This document shows, piece by piece, positions 19,601 through 28,074 of a stretch of 64,000 nucleotides of DNA. The translations under genes and the position numbers were made by a program. The notes under the pieces were generated by a model that worked only from the letters and a program-made list of their open reading frames with translations, was not told where the DNA came from and ran no database searches. Each line of letters starts with the position of its first letter. Positions within the stretch are counted from its first letter, which is position 1. The stretch comes from Micromonospora parva (GTDB taxonomy: Bacteria > Actinomycetota > Actinomycetes > Mycobacteriales > Micromonosporaceae): contig NZ_JNZS01000007.1 of assembly GCF_000718515.1 (NCBI RefSeq), positions 403,664 to 467,663 of the forward strand, in the 5' to 3' direction.

Positions 19601-20503
19601 CGCCGGCGGCATCCTCAACGGGTGGGACCACGAGAAGTCGCCGCTCTGGGTCGATACCTGCCACTGGCCCGCCGGGGACAGGCTGGTTGCGGTGTAATCG
19701 CCGCTGTCGCCGGAGGCACCGGCTTCGGCGGCGAGCAGCATGGGGCTGCTGCCGGTAAGGGCGATGTCGGTCGACAGGAGGCTGTCCGGAGTGTCGTTGA
19801 CCGTCCGCAGGGCGCTGCGTTTCTGACACGACGACATTTCAGGGGTGGTCAGTGCACACGCGGGTAGTGCCACCAACCGCAGCCGGGAAGCCCAGTCGCC
19901 GCCATAGGCGTCGGCGAAACCGGCGTAGTCGATCTGCAGACCGGTGCGTCCTGCCGCCGATGCGCCGTCGGCACCTTCGACCGAAACCAGAAGGCCTTGC
20001 ACACCGGCCTTCTCCGTTGTCGATCGGTTGTGCACGGTCACCTTGACCGCGTCGACGCTTGCAGCGGCACTCTTGCTGAAGCCCTCGGCAGGCGGAGATA
20101 TCGTCACCGGCAGCGCCCCGGCGCGGGCGCGCACCGGGCCGGTAAGACCCGCTCGAGTACTGGCAGCCTTGGCCGCGGCTGCCTGCGCCTGGCTGAGGTC
20201 GGCCGTAGCGGTGCCGGAAGGCCAGGTGATTTTCTTGGCCTTGGTCGTCACGCTCGACGCGGCATGCGTGGAGCGGCTCTTGCCGGGTACCGCGTCACGT
20301 ACCACCACACCGGTGGCTTCCTTCGGCGTCGGCGCCGTCCACTTCGGTGCGGCCTCAGCTCGCTGTGCTGGTTGCCCCAGCCCGCTGGCCAGCACGGCGA
20401 TCGACAGACCGCTGGCGAGCAACGCCGATCGCCACAGCCGCCGATTGAAGAAGGCCACTCGCGCTCGACCGGAACCAGTTCCACTCACCAGAACGCTCCC
20501 CAT
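13661..20503 (-). CDS. secreted RHS/YD-repeat toxin with Hint domain
   Basis: A protein of about 2,280 residues. The N-terminus carries an export signal (RRLWRSALLASGLSIAVLAS, then an AEA-type cleavage site). A SpvB/TcaC-like region follows (FSWSHPLRMPPALGG, GSWIGDGWDSWPGFIERTY), then ~1,000 residues of YD repeats (YDGLGRLTNAW, YDLRGRQIKAVDPD and others) forming the RHS cocoon. The RHS core ends at LGAREYDPSIGRFISVDPL. Next is a ~140-residue Hint domain from CSFSAETKVLLADG to VLVHN, which should cleave itself. The last ~95 residues form the variable tip, with GTILGGHHRWDEL resembling a ParB/sulfiredoxin-type nuclease core. Start MGSVLV at 20503 is preferred over GTG 20575, but no strong ribosome site supports either. 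Confidence 0.85.
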   Translation of the reverse strand: MGSVLVSGTGSGRARVAFFNRRLWRSALLASGLSIAVLASGLGQPAQRAEAAPKWTAPTPKEATGVVVRDAVPGKSRSTHAASSVTTKAKKITWPSGTATADLSQAQAAAAKAASTRAGLTGPVRARAGALPVTISPPAEGFSKSAAASVDAVKVTVHNRSTTEKAGVQGLLVSVEGADGASAAGRTGLQIDYAGFADAYGGDWASRLRLVALPACALTTPEMSSCQKRSALRTVNDTPDSLLSTDIALTGSSPMLLAAEAGASGDSGDYTATSLSPAGQWQVSTQSGDFSWSHPLRMPPALGGPAPNVSFSYSSGSIDGKTALTNNQGSWIGDGWDSWPGFIERTYRSCADDNPNHKTGDQCWFTDNATLSLNGHASELIKDGAVWRLRNDDGTKIEKLASSARGNGDNDNEYWKVTTTDGTQYFFGYHKLPNWVSGNPVTDSVWTVPVNGNNSGEPCYDATFVNAFCTQAWRWNLDYVVDPNSNTMAYFYGKESGAYAKDNDPAKRTTYDRGGYLKRIEYGMRKDAEYAQAAPLRVVFDTAERCLSNCWTGAAWTSDPVNAQWFDTPWDQYCNSGDQCTEQGAPTYWTARRLKKVTTQVRNGTSTYADVESWSLRHEFINAGTGESTPMWLRGITRTGHVTTAGGAAVSDPEITFDTGAQPLPNRVDGPSDQRSDLNRWRIKTVHTESGGDVIVSYSGPDCTRTTLPSPASNTKRCMPSYYAPEGQELSLDWFHKYVVTRIDLDDTVTDQPTEVTEYAYDNPAWAYNNDELTKDKYRTWSDWRGYGKVVVYHGDPAGQQTAVEHRYLRGLDGDKAADGVKDVWVSDTWGGTVEDHEALQGFELQAITYNGRGGAETSSTRNDPWINGPTATRNREGITTRAWMTNTDITRTRTARAVGGHLYTKTIVSFNTDGLTTAVEDQGDESTTADDTCTRTTYARNDSTWMIDKVSQSETLSIRCAGAPNPAEPSTVLNRSRTFFDTYVDDSSFGQAPTRGNVVRTEQLEKFSGTTPVYTRLSSSTYDANGRLQSVTDPRGYTTTTGYTTANGGLVTQTVVTNPKSHTVTTAIAPAWGSATKVTDPNGAVTNLTYDGLGRLTNAWVPGRDSATQTASAKFTYKLRRSGAPSAVTTEILLPTGTAYRKSVNLYDGFLRLRQNQLQATVGGRTITDNRTNSLGATDWTSAPYSDSTNAAVNDTALAQPQGQIPSITTYAYDGAGRQVAQILLANGAEKWRTTTAYGGDRVNTTPPAGGTATTTITDAQGRTTALRQYKNPADVGSDDTTKFDQTTYTYTLLGQTKTLTDATGANVWSYTYDLRGRQIKAVDPDKGTTETTYDVAGNIATTKIQVGTGTGTATTAYTYDELGRKISMRDDSVTGALRSNWVYDTRANGKGKISSASRFANGNRYDSRIDEYDAYGRPTVTSVVLPASESTLCAAATPNTCTYTTTTSYRANGQPYQVTMPAAADLPSEKLTFGYTDVGDPGTLLSASQIYVYSVIYDKLGQLTQRQLGAYGSRVAVTSTIDEPTRRLTSTNVVPELKAEAANYNYRYDPAGNITEIHDTPVGGVADNQCFTLDYLRRLTEAWSPESGSCTTKPTAWTQVDGSAYPYWRTWTLSPDGNRKTDIRHGSTNATFTYTYPAPGAARPHAVTSVSASGASTWTRGYTYDNAGNTKTRPTTTGATQTLTWDREGKVLSSTDSTTTSYIYDADGNRLVRTDATGKTLYLPDGTEVRYTTSGTTKKATRYYTHAGQTIAIRTATGLNWITSDHHGTAELTINATTLAVAKRRMTPYGEQRGATIGTWAAGMDKGFVGGTQDPTGLTHLGAREYDPSIGRFISVDPLMDLTDPQHWSGYSYANNNPVTLSDPSGLDPGGGQACDNGHCSDTWGAPTPGNTTSPPPSSPHTDTSIAATHKDAGEARQEAKEAFLATFTERHYVCAGYLGKNCEMMRNLVQGNRMDPDQATIEVLCGGDSMCITQYYSSGGDLEALLTIIGFLPVVGEPADGLSAAIALSRGDWKGAALSAAAMLPIIGEAAGAKRLANLAAKACSFSAETKVLLADGTTKPISEITPGDEVLATDPETGEEGPRIVTHVWVHDDQLVALKLADGTSITTTEDHPFWNATDKQWQQSQQLDHGDSLYTGTGKRLPANGIDWTTAHRASAYNLTVDDIHTYYVLAGTTPVLVHNTGCWSTTAETASGLAGRYKPGQSTRDPASQWYHEYLSNDELLDGINNAPMGDGIVVSRNGTILGGHHRWDELQTRIQDGRIDPNTEIKIQVRDGE

Positions 20504-20636
20504 GCGGTACAGACGACAGAGTCGACCGGCGTTGGCCGGTGTCTTGCCAAGCCCTGCGGTGGGTGGCACCGCCACCCGCCTTGTTGCTGCGCCGCCACGG
20601 CCGGCGTCTCTCCGGGCCGTGGCGGCCTTTAGCTGG

Positions 20637-23498
20637 TTACTGCGAAGCTTGTTGACAGATCTCCGAGTCCGACAGGACTCTCTGATAGGCGCGCACGTCG
20701 TCGATGTCGCCGCTGAAGTCGTGCCCGATCCTGAACGGGGCAGTGGCCGACCAGGAGGGCGGCGCGGTTGCCTCGGTGACCTCGCCTGCGCAGGAGTTCG
20801 GGTCGCCCATCACGTAGACGCGCATCTTGCCGGTGACCCGGTCGTAGCGGCCGGCCACGTGGGCCCACTCACCGTTGGTCGGGATACCGACGTTCTGGCC
20901 CGCGCAGGAGATGGTCTTGCTGGCGCCGGTAGCGTCCGCGCTCGACAGCGTGAAGCACCAGCCGCCCCGGCCGCCGTTGGCGTCTTGGCGGTACTGCAGC
21001 TGGAACCGCGACATCCAGGACCCGTCCTGGGTAAGGAACGTCTGCAGGGGGCGCGCCGACAGGCTGCCCGGACGTACCCATGCCATGACAGTGAAGCTCT
21101 TCGTCGTGTCCAGTACCGGCCCGCTCGTCACCGCGCCGTCCCCGACCGCACCGGACACGTGCAACGCGTTCTTCAGATAACCAGGCACGAAGTGCGCACC
21201 GCCGGTGAGCGTCCCAGGATTGCGCGCGCTGAAGCCGCTTCCGGTGTCCGCCGCAGTCTTCGCCGGGTCCGTCTCGTCGAACGTCCAGTGCGAGTACGCG
21301 TTAGGGACGGGAGAGACCCAGAACTGGTAGTCGTACGTGCTGCTGGTGTTGCCAGCGCTGTCCTTCGCCTTCACATGAAGTGTGTGGACCATGTCAGTGG
21401 CCGGGGTGTAGGTCGCCGACGCCGACGTGGTGGTGGTCGCGCTTCCGCCATCGATGTCCCAGGTGTACTCCGCGGCGCCGGCGGCCGTGAACGCGAACGT
21501 TCCCGCCGTGCCCGGCGTGGCACCCCACGACTTGAACGGATACTGGGTAGAGGTCACGTTCGACACCGTCGGCGGGGTGTTGTCGATCGTGAAGCTGTAC
21601 CAGGAACCCCATCCACTCCACAGCCCGGCTTCATCCATGCTCGTCGCGTGCCAGTAGTAGGTGACCCCGGCCACCAGCGACCCAGCCGGCACCTTCGACG
21701 TAGCGACGCCCGTGGCATTACCTACCGTTGTCACGGAGGCGAAGGGCATCGTGGTGCTGCTGACCGCGATCGTCCCTGTCAGGCTCGCCGAGGTCCGGAT
21801 CTCGAACGCGGTCCCCAACACACCGCCGAAGCGGTCCTGCACCTGTGCCCGCAAGGTCGGGGTGAAACTACGCAGCACCGCGGGTGACGCGCACTGCCGG
21901 TAGCAGTCCGTCGTGGTAGTGAACGCCAAGCCCACAGGCGGGTTCGGCTTCACGTCGAACGTGGCCACCAGGTACGTCCTGTCGGTGAAGAACTTCTTCC
22001 ACCGGTCTTGAGCGCTCTCCCATTCATCTTCCTGGTTGCAGGCGCACAGGCCCACCCAGTAGGAGTTGCTGCTGCCCACTTGCGCCTGCACGTCCTGCAG
22101 AAGGGTGCCGCCTTCGAATACCGCGTCGGAGTTCTGCTGCTGCGACCCGCACCCGCCCGCTTCGTTGGCGTTGCCCTCCCAGGAGTCCAACCAGGTGGCC
22201 GATGATCCAAGAGGATACGAGGACCAGGCCAGCCGGTTGCCGCTGGACGCCGTCCAACTCCCGGTGCGGTACAGGTGCACCCAGGTTGGTTCACACGACG
22301 AGGAGTGATCCAGCTTCATCAGGACCTTGGCGGTCAACACCGTTGTGTCACTCATCGCGGAGGTGTCGAAGCTGAAAAACGAGCGGTAACGGGCACCCGA
22401 CTCCGGACTCAGTCCCACCCGCGCGGAGCTGGTGTCGTTGTTCTCCCCGTTACTACTCGCATACGCCCACTTCGACCGCAGTTTGCTGAAGGCCGGATCG
22501 ATGAACAGCGGGAACGCCGCCGGCGACGCAGCCATCATGTTCGGGTCAGGCGTCAGCGTCAGGTCGCTGCCGGAAACCGCCACCTCTACCGGAGCTGACG
22601 CAGCCAGTACTCCCGGACGCTGCGCGGTCGAGACCAGATCGGACGGTACTGGCACCTCAGTGCCGGTCCCTGCCTGACCTGTGTCCTCTGGGCTTGCCAC
22701 CCGTTCCTGCAGGCCGGGTGTGGGCGTCGAGATCGACGAATCCCACATCACTGCCGGCGACGCCTGCAGTAACTCCTCACCCGACGCGTCCGCCAGACTC
22801 AGACCGCCGTCGACCGCGCGGGTGACCCTCATGTCGCCGCCCAGGCCGTAGCGAACCTGCCGCAACGCCGGATTAGTCGCCGCCTGCGGCGTCAACACCT
22901 CCAACACATGCCGGAACCCAGCCCGATCCGCCGTGACGTGCAAATTCACCCCCGGCAGAACATCGTCGTAGATCGCCGTCGCCCCACTCACCCGGGGCAC
23001 AGGCAGCGATCCCGGCCAGCTCAGCTCGAACGTGGCAGCGCCTTCCCGCCAGGTCACCAGCGCGCCTGTACCACCACCGGAGAACGTCATGTCCGCCGTC
23101 GAGGCCACCGGCGCGAGTCCACCAGACACAGGTCGCAGCGCCAGATCAATATCCGCCCACGTGCCGTCCTTGCGATGCACCCGTTGCGGCACCACCGCCG
23201 ACTCCAACCGCCCCACACCTGACGCGTCGACGAACACCTGCGTGGTCTCAGAGCGCTCGCCGAGCACCTCAACGCTCTCGTCACACTCGGCAGCGAGCAG
23301 CGCCGCCGCCCGGACATCCTCACGAACCAACGTCGCGCAATCCGCCGGGGCCGCAGCGGCCTGATCCGGCGTCGCTATCAGCGGCACCACCGCGCCAAGG
23401 CTCACCGACAGCAGCACAGCGGCGAACGATCCGAGCCCGCCCCAATGCCTGCCGCGCCTACGCGGCTCAGCTCCGAAGCGGAGACATGCAGCAACCAC
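20637..23498 (-). CDS. secreted LamG-domain partner of RHS protein
   Basis: The 953-residue exported protein has a signal peptide (GSFAAVLLSVSLGAVVPLIA, cleavage near AAAAPAD) and a DNRLRE-like region (~330-540; LFIDPAFSKLRSKWAYASSN, RSFFSFDTSAMS). Two Ig/fibronectin-like segments follow, around NTPPTVSNVTST, and a C-terminal LamG/concanavalin-like domain (~740-945; SHWTFDE, WAHVAGRYDRVTGKMRVYV, DDVRAYQRVLSDSE). LamG domains bind sugars or proteins. In actinomycetes such genes are regularly found directly upstream of RHS genes, as here, so a role in surface display or targeting of the toxin is inferred. Confidence 0.8.
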   Translation of the reverse strand: MVAACLRFGAEPRRRGRHWGGLGSFAAVLLSVSLGAVVPLIATPDQAAAAPADCATLVREDVRAAALLAAECDESVEVLGERSETTQVFVDASGVGRLESAVVPQRVHRKDGTWADIDLALRPVSGGLAPVASTADMTFSGGGTGALVTWREGAATFELSWPGSLPVPRVSGATAIYDDVLPGVNLHVTADRAGFRHVLEVLTPQAATNPALRQVRYGLGGDMRVTRAVDGGLSLADASGEELLQASPAVMWDSSISTPTPGLQERVASPEDTGQAGTGTEVPVPSDLVSTAQRPGVLAASAPVEVAVSGSDLTLTPDPNMMAASPAAFPLFIDPAFSKLRSKWAYASSNGENNDTSSARVGLSPESGARYRSFFSFDTSAMSDTTVLTAKVLMKLDHSSSCEPTWVHLYRTGSWTASSGNRLAWSSYPLGSSATWLDSWEGNANEAGGCGSQQQNSDAVFEGGTLLQDVQAQVGSSNSYWVGLCACNQEDEWESAQDRWKKFFTDRTYLVATFDVKPNPPVGLAFTTTTDCYRQCASPAVLRSFTPTLRAQVQDRFGGVLGTAFEIRTSASLTGTIAVSSTTMPFASVTTVGNATGVATSKVPAGSLVAGVTYYWHATSMDEAGLWSGWGSWYSFTIDNTPPTVSNVTSTQYPFKSWGATPGTAGTFAFTAAGAAEYTWDIDGGSATTTTSASATYTPATDMVHTLHVKAKDSAGNTSSTYDYQFWVSPVPNAYSHWTFDETDPAKTAADTGSGFSARNPGTLTGGAHFVPGYLKNALHVSGAVGDGAVTSGPVLDTTKSFTVMAWVRPGSLSARPLQTFLTQDGSWMSRFQLQYRQDANGGRGGWCFTLSSADATGASKTISCAGQNVGIPTNGEWAHVAGRYDRVTGKMRVYVMGDPNSCAGEVTEATAPPSWSATAPFRIGHDFSGDIDDVRAYQRVLSDSEICQQASQ

Positions 23499-23718
23499 CC
23501 AAGGCCCCCGTTGATCACACCCAATGAGTGGCCGAACTGTAGGAGCCCTGACAATCGCCTGTAAAGATCAATCACAACTTGAAAGGATCAAAGGGACAGT
23601 AGGACACCTGTCCGGCAGCAGCCTCACCTACAGTGACTCGTTCCGCATCCGCTGCTGTTCAGCTCGTCGTAGCACCTGATCGTCTCGTCCGCAGTGGGTG
23701 GCAGCAGCCCTTGCTTCC
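23499..23718. other. promoter region of LamG-RHS unit
   Basis: AT-richer DNA at 23540-23600 upstream of the LamG gene is the likely promoter region. Positions 23640-23718 hold a minus-strand coding remnant that the IS5 insertion splits from 24662 onward; joining both sides gives a short frame reading LRKQGLLPPTADETIRCYDE. No family assigned. Confidence 0.3.
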
Positions 23719-23721
23719 TTA

Positions 23722-24658
23722 GAGCGCGTTTGGTTTGTGGGTTGGTCGGGTGTGTCGCACAGCAGGTCCGATCGATGAGGGTGACTCGGTCGGTAGACGG
23801 GTATGGATCGAGTGCGGCGGTACCCCTCTGACCTGACCGACGCCGAGTGGGAGATCATCCAGCCGATGCTGCCGTCTCCGCAGTGGATGGGCAGACCCGA
23901 GAAGCATCCCCGCCGGGCCGTCATCGACGCCATCTTGTACGTGGTGCGCACCGGCTGCGCGTGGCGGTACCTGCCGGTCGACTTCCCGCCGCGGCAAACC
24001 GTGTACGCCCACTTCACCCGCCTCAACGACCGGGTGTGACCGAGCGGATCCTGACCGAACTACGCGAGCAGATCCGGGTGACTCACGGCCGCGAGCCCGA
24101 GCCGACGGCGGGCATCATCGACTCGCAGAGCGTCATAGGCGCCGACACCGTGCCGCGCGACTTCCGCGGCTACGACGCTGGCAAGAAGACCAACGGCCGG
24201 AAACGGTTCATCGTCACCGACACCCTCGGCCTCCTGGTCACCGTCTGGGTCCTCGCCGCCTCGTGGCAGGACCGCGACGGAGCCAAAGGCGCCCTGCTCG
24301 CCACCTACGCAACCACCCCGATCCGGCACGTCTTCGCCGACACCGGCTTCGCCGGTCGCCTCGTCGACTGGGCCCGCGACCTGCTGCGCACCACCGTCGA
24401 GATCGTCCGCAAACCCGCCGACCAACGAGGGTTCGTCGTTCACCCTCGCCGCTGGGTCGTCGAGCGAACCCTGGCCTGGATCACCGCCCACCGCCGCCTG
24501 GCCCGCGACTACGAAACCCACCGCGCAACGTCAGAGGCCATGATCCGATGGGCCGCCCTCGGCGGCATGCTCCGCCGCCTCGCCCGCGGCGAACCCGCCA
24601 CCCGCCAACAACGCCTCACCTTCAACACACCCGACTGACAGCAATGTGAAACGCGCTC
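23722..24658 (+). mobile_element. IS5-family insertion sequence
   Basis: A 937-bp element with 10-bp terminal inverted repeats (GAGCGCGTTT at the left, AAACGCGCTC at the right) and a 3-bp target duplication TTA at 23719-23721 and 24659-24661. The duplication length is typical of IS5 relatives. Intact ends suggest recent insertion. Confidence 0.85.
23803..24638 (+). CDS. IS5-family transposase in two overlapping frames
   Basis: The first frame (23803-24039; opening RYPSDLTDAEWEIIQPMLP, with GCAWRYLPVDFPP) is the DUF4096-type N-terminal domain. The second frame holds the DDE domain: IIDSQSVIGADTVPRDFRGY with the first Asp, FADTGFAGRLVDW with the second, and RRWVVERTLAWITAHRRLARDYE with the Glu and YREK-like motif. 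They are offset by one base near 24035-24040 (CGGGTGTGACC). Many IS5 relatives make a fused transposase by programmed frameshifting, so this may be active; a one-base deletion is the alternative. Confidence 0.8.
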
Positions 24659-24733
24659 TTAGGCAGGCGGCAGCCGCAGGACGACCCATGTTGAGCTCAC
24701 CGTGCCCAAATCTGGTTCCAGCCGACCGACGAA

Positions 24734-24787
24734 GCGACATCTGGCGGCAGCTGTAGCACTTGACGCGGAATCAAGAACCAAACTGCC
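24734..24787. repeat. IS701-type end remnant
   Basis: Shares gcgacatctg, cttgacgcg and aatcaaga blocks in the same order with 2973-3017. No transposase is attached, so this is a solo IS end. Confidence 0.4.
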
Positions 24788-24901
24788 GCTCCATCCAGTA
24801 CGCCGACGAAGCGGCAGGCCAGAGCGATCTACAGCACGCGCGCCGACGGCCAACCATCCACGCCGTTACCGCCGAGAAAGATCATCCGTTACCGGATGTT
24901 A

Positions 24902-25000
24902 GTCGGGACGGCCGGATTCGAACCGACGACCCCTTGACCCCCAGTTTTACAACGATTCTGTCACGGCGTGTCGGAACAGGCTGATAGGTCCTCCAATGCG
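24902..25000. repeat. 99-bp direct repeat, copy 2 (att-like)
   Basis: Identical over all 99 bases to 13189-13287, including the tRNA-Pro(GGG) 3' half (24902-24944, minus strand) and the codons for the immunity C-terminus. The minus strand continues into a short open frame starting near 25048 with a GGAGGA site, reading VADTSRQRASLGDAVLSALE and then the same tail, so a second immunity-like gene end was once here. Confidence 0.85.
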
Positions 25001-25607
25001 GACAGAACCGCATCCCCTAATGATGCCCTCTGCCGACTCGTGTCAGCCACTCCTCCGCCGCGGACCTCGATCCGTTACCGAAGTGGTTACGGCGGTCAGT
25101 CAAGAGTCCGCGCTGACGTCGAGTCCAGGAAGATATGGCGGACCGCACTTCCCGCACGGCGTCCTAGGACAATATTGATGGCGGGTGACCACAAAGCCCG
25201 AGCCCTGTACGGCAGGAATGGGCCTCTAGGACTTTCCGTCCTGCCTTGCAGCCACCCATAGTGGCGAGCTGCTCGGCTTGCCCCGGGTCGATGACCGACT
25301 GGACTACTTCTCCAGATCATCCGATTCGGGCGGTCGCACCTGCCCTGCCGGGAGTCGGCATGTCTCCACCGACGGCTCTCGCAACCGCCTGTCAGGCAAC
25401 ACCTCGATGCGCTGGTGTAGAGCGATTTCGTCCCTCACATCGCGCCTGTGGGCCCACTGATCGCTCGTAGGTGCGAGCTCGGACCTACGGCGCTCAGCCG
25501 GCAGACGACGCTGGTCGTCTCGCTTGAGCCTCACCAACTACGCTGTGGCCGAACGCCCTGACGTCCAGATACCTCGTTACACGAACCGGAACCGAGCCCG
25601 AATGGGA
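25001..25607. other. intergenic, upstream of CRISPR array 1
   Basis: No credible gene. Around 25273-25302 a stretch (ctcggcttgccccgggtcga) resembles one arm of the palindromic element at 56986-57129. The last part runs into the array leader. Confidence 0.35.
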
Positions 25608-25673
25608 TGATCTTGCGGAACCTAGTGAACAAAAACCGCGAAGTCGATCTTTAACGCCCCAGGTCAAGAAGAC
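25608..25673 (+). promoter_or_regulatory. CRISPR leader, array 1
   Basis: About 66 bases conserved at all three arrays: gatcttgcggaa, then cctagtgaacaaaaa, cgcgaagtcgatct, taacgcc and aggtcaagaa directly before the first repeat. The AT-rich middle fits a leader promoter/IHF-like region, and its position fixes array polarity as plus strand. Confidence 0.8.
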
Positions 25674-27103
25674 CTGCTCCCCGCGCACGCGGGGGTGATC
25701 CGTCTGCTGGGCCGGCTTGGTCGGAAGGCGGCGACTGCTCCCCGCGCACGCGGGGGTGATCCTTCGCGGATCGCGTCCAGGGGCCCGCTCACGGCCTGCT
25801 CCCCGCGCACGCGGGGGTGATCCGGCCGACCCGGCAAGGGCGTTTACGTCCGACCCCTGCTCCCCGCGCACGCGGGGGTGATCCGGACTCCCGGGTGTCG
25901 CCGCCGTTGCTGCCGAGCTGCTCCCCGCGCACGCGGGGGTGATCCCGTCGGTGGTCCGCTTCGCCTGCCCGCCACCACCTGCTCCCCGCGCACGCGGGGG
26001 TGATCCTGACCCGTACGACGCGCGCCCGGGTTCGTACGCCTGCTCCCCGCGCACGCGGGGGTGATCCCGCGACGCGTCGCTGTGGATCGACGCTCACTTT
26101 CTGCTCCCCGCGCACGCGGGGGTGATCCGGCCGAGGTGCAGACCATCGTCTTGACCAACGGCTGCTCCCCGCGCACGCGGGGTGATCCGGTCGACGGCGT
26201 CCAGTGGGCCAGCTCCAACCCCTGCTCCCCGCGCACGCGGGGGTGATCCATACGGCATTGCCATTCACAACACATCGAATGACTGCTCCCCGCGCACGCG
26301 GGGGTGATCCGGCAATCGCGCTGCTCGGAGCAGAGGTGCAGCCCTGCCCCCTGCGCACGCGGGGGTGATCCTACGTCGGAGTGTCGACGACCAGCCGCAC
26401 CTATCTGCTCCCCCGCGCACGCGGGGGTGATCCCTGACCGCACCCCGGATCGCCGGCCAGCAGGCCCTGCTCCCCGCGCACGCGGGGGTGATCCGGCGCT
26501 CGCGGCGGCCGAGGACACCACCGGGCGCTGCTCCCCGCGCACGCGGGGGTGATCCCGCGACGCGCTCTACGAGGCGCTGCTGACCGAACTGCTCCCCGCG
26601 CACGCGGGGGTGATCCGAACCAGCGCCGTGCGTTCAGGTTGATCGGCTCCTGCTCCCCGCACACGCGGGGGTGATCCGGTCACCTTTGGGAGCGTGCCCG
26701 GGAAGGTGCCCTGCTCCCCGCGCACGCGGGGGTGATCCGTCGACGCCGATGGACAGGCCGTCGTACAGGCCCTGCTCCCCGCGCACGCGGGGGTGATCCC
26801 TTCGTCGACGTCCCGAGGATGAGCGGCACAGCCTGCTCCCCGCGCACGCGGGGGTGATCCGGGCAGAGCGGCCGGCTGTTAACCGGTAGATCTCTGCTCC
26901 CCGCGCACGCGGGGGTGATCCGATGATCGCCGCCAAGCACATCCGGTTCGAGGGCTGCTCCCCGCGCACGCGGGGGTGATCCCCGGGGGGTGACGCCCGC
27001 CCGGTGGTGCTCACGTCCTGCTCCCACGCACGCGGGGGCGATCCGTAAGCCGGAGTGGCTGTGGGTCGGAGCCGCTGCTCCCCGCGGACGCGGGGATAAA
27101 CCC
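25674..27103 (+). CRISPR. type I-E CRISPR array 1, 24 repeats
   Basis: Repeats of 28 bases begin CTGCTCCCCGCG and end GCGGGGGTGATCC, with 33-bp spacers and a strict 61-bp period. The CCCCGCG/CGCGGGG stem and GTGATCC handle fit Cas6e processing. Repeats are near-identical next to the leader and degenerate at the far end (27017 and 27075). The final repeat ends GGGGATAAACCC, the handle form known from E. coli I-E repeats. Confidence 0.97.
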
Positions 27104-27305
27104 GAAGCCCTCATCTGCGAAGCAGAACAAAGTGGAAGCGTCGGCTTATTGCCAGTCATCTTCATCGCCAGCGATCGCATCCGACGGCCATAGCAAACAA
27201 AGAACCGGCGCGTAGCCATGCTGGTACTGATATACGGCTGAACGGCTTCCAACGACCATCGATCGGATCATGACCGCCGACTCCAGCGGTACCTAAAGTG
27301 GTGAA
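27104..27305. other. intergenic region before defence operon
   Basis: Contains AT-richer DNA that probably holds the promoter for the operon starting at 27306; no individual box is convincing and no terminator is seen. Confidence 0.3.
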
Positions 27306-28061
27306 GTGTTAACCCTCGGCGTTGACCTCGCAGCCGCAGACGAACATACGGCGACGGCCGCGATCGAGTGGCTACCAGGCCGGGCAGTGGTGCGGGAGAT
27401 AGCTCTCGACATCAGTGACGCTCGGATCGTCGAAGCGAGCCGGCACGCGGACAAGACCGGGTTGGATTGCCCGCTCGGTTGGCCGGAGCCGTTCGTCGCC
27501 CTCGTCACGACCCACCAGGTCGGCCATGTGAGGCCCCCTGACGGCGAGGGCGGACCTTGGCGGCGTCACTTGGCCTATCGCCAGACTGACGAAGTGGTGC
27601 GCAAGGAGACCGGAATCATCCCCCTCAGCGTGGCCGCGGACCGCATCGGGCACGCCGCCTTCCGCTGCGCCGGTTTGCTGGCGATGCTCGCCGCCGATGG
27701 TCAGGATGTCGATCGTTGCGGCGACGGCAAGATCGTCGAGGTGTACCCGGCAGCGGCCCTGAGCCGTTGGGGCTTCGCGCACCGCGGTTACAAGGGGCGC
27801 CGTCAGCAGGTCCAGCATTCCGAACTCGTAACCGCATTGTGTGGGGCCGCGCCCTGGCTGAAGCTTGGAGCGTTCGAGGCGTTGGTGCGGCGCAGCCATG
27901 ACGCGTTCGACGCGGTGGTCGCATCGTTGGTTGCCCGAGCCGCAGCGACAGGCAAGGCGAGCAGGCCGGATGACGAGCAGCGCTCAGCCGCGCGTTCCGA
28001 GGGATGGATCGCTCTGCCTACCTACCCTCTCGCCGGCCTGCTCGGCTTGGCAGCGGCGTAA
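27306..28061 (+). CDS. DUF429 RNase H-fold nuclease-like protein
   Basis: The 251-residue protein opens with LGVDLAAADEHTATAAIEWL, has an internal DKTGLDCPLGWPEPFV and ends with an acidic helix RRSHDAFDAVVASLVARA. This is the DUF429 pattern, predicted to be an RNase H-like nuclease fold with acidic active-site residues (Asp in the first strand, Asp in DCPLGWP, C-terminal D-AFDA). It starts at GTG 27306 and is followed after 13 bases by the DUF6361 gene, so it heads the putative defence operon. Activity is predicted from fold only. Confidence 0.7.
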   Translation: MLTLGVDLAAADEHTATAAIEWLPGRAVVREIALDISDARIVEASRHADKTGLDCPLGWPEPFVALVTTHQVGHVRPPDGEGGPWRRHLAYRQTDEVVRKETGIIPLSVAADRIGHAAFRCAGLLAMLAADGQDVDRCGDGKIVEVYPAAALSRWGFAHRGYKGRRQQVQHSELVTALCGAAPWLKLGAFEALVRRSHDAFDAVVASLVARAAATGKASRPDDEQRSAARSEGWIALPTYPLAGLLGLAAA

Positions 28062-28074
28062 CCGGAAGGTAACC

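Noticed and set aside
14676..19867. Numerous long frames opposite the RHS gene, up to about 500 codons
   Set aside because: They are shadows of the high-GC RHS reading frame, with Val/Gly/Ala-rich low-complexity products and no ribosome sites.
25494..26664. Overlapping minus- and plus-strand open frames rich in SPPRARGA, ITPACAGS and DHPRVRGEQ inside array 1
   Set aside because: They are translations of the CRISPR repeat in different frames; the 61-bp period shifts frame each unit and spacers rarely contain stops in GC-rich DNA.
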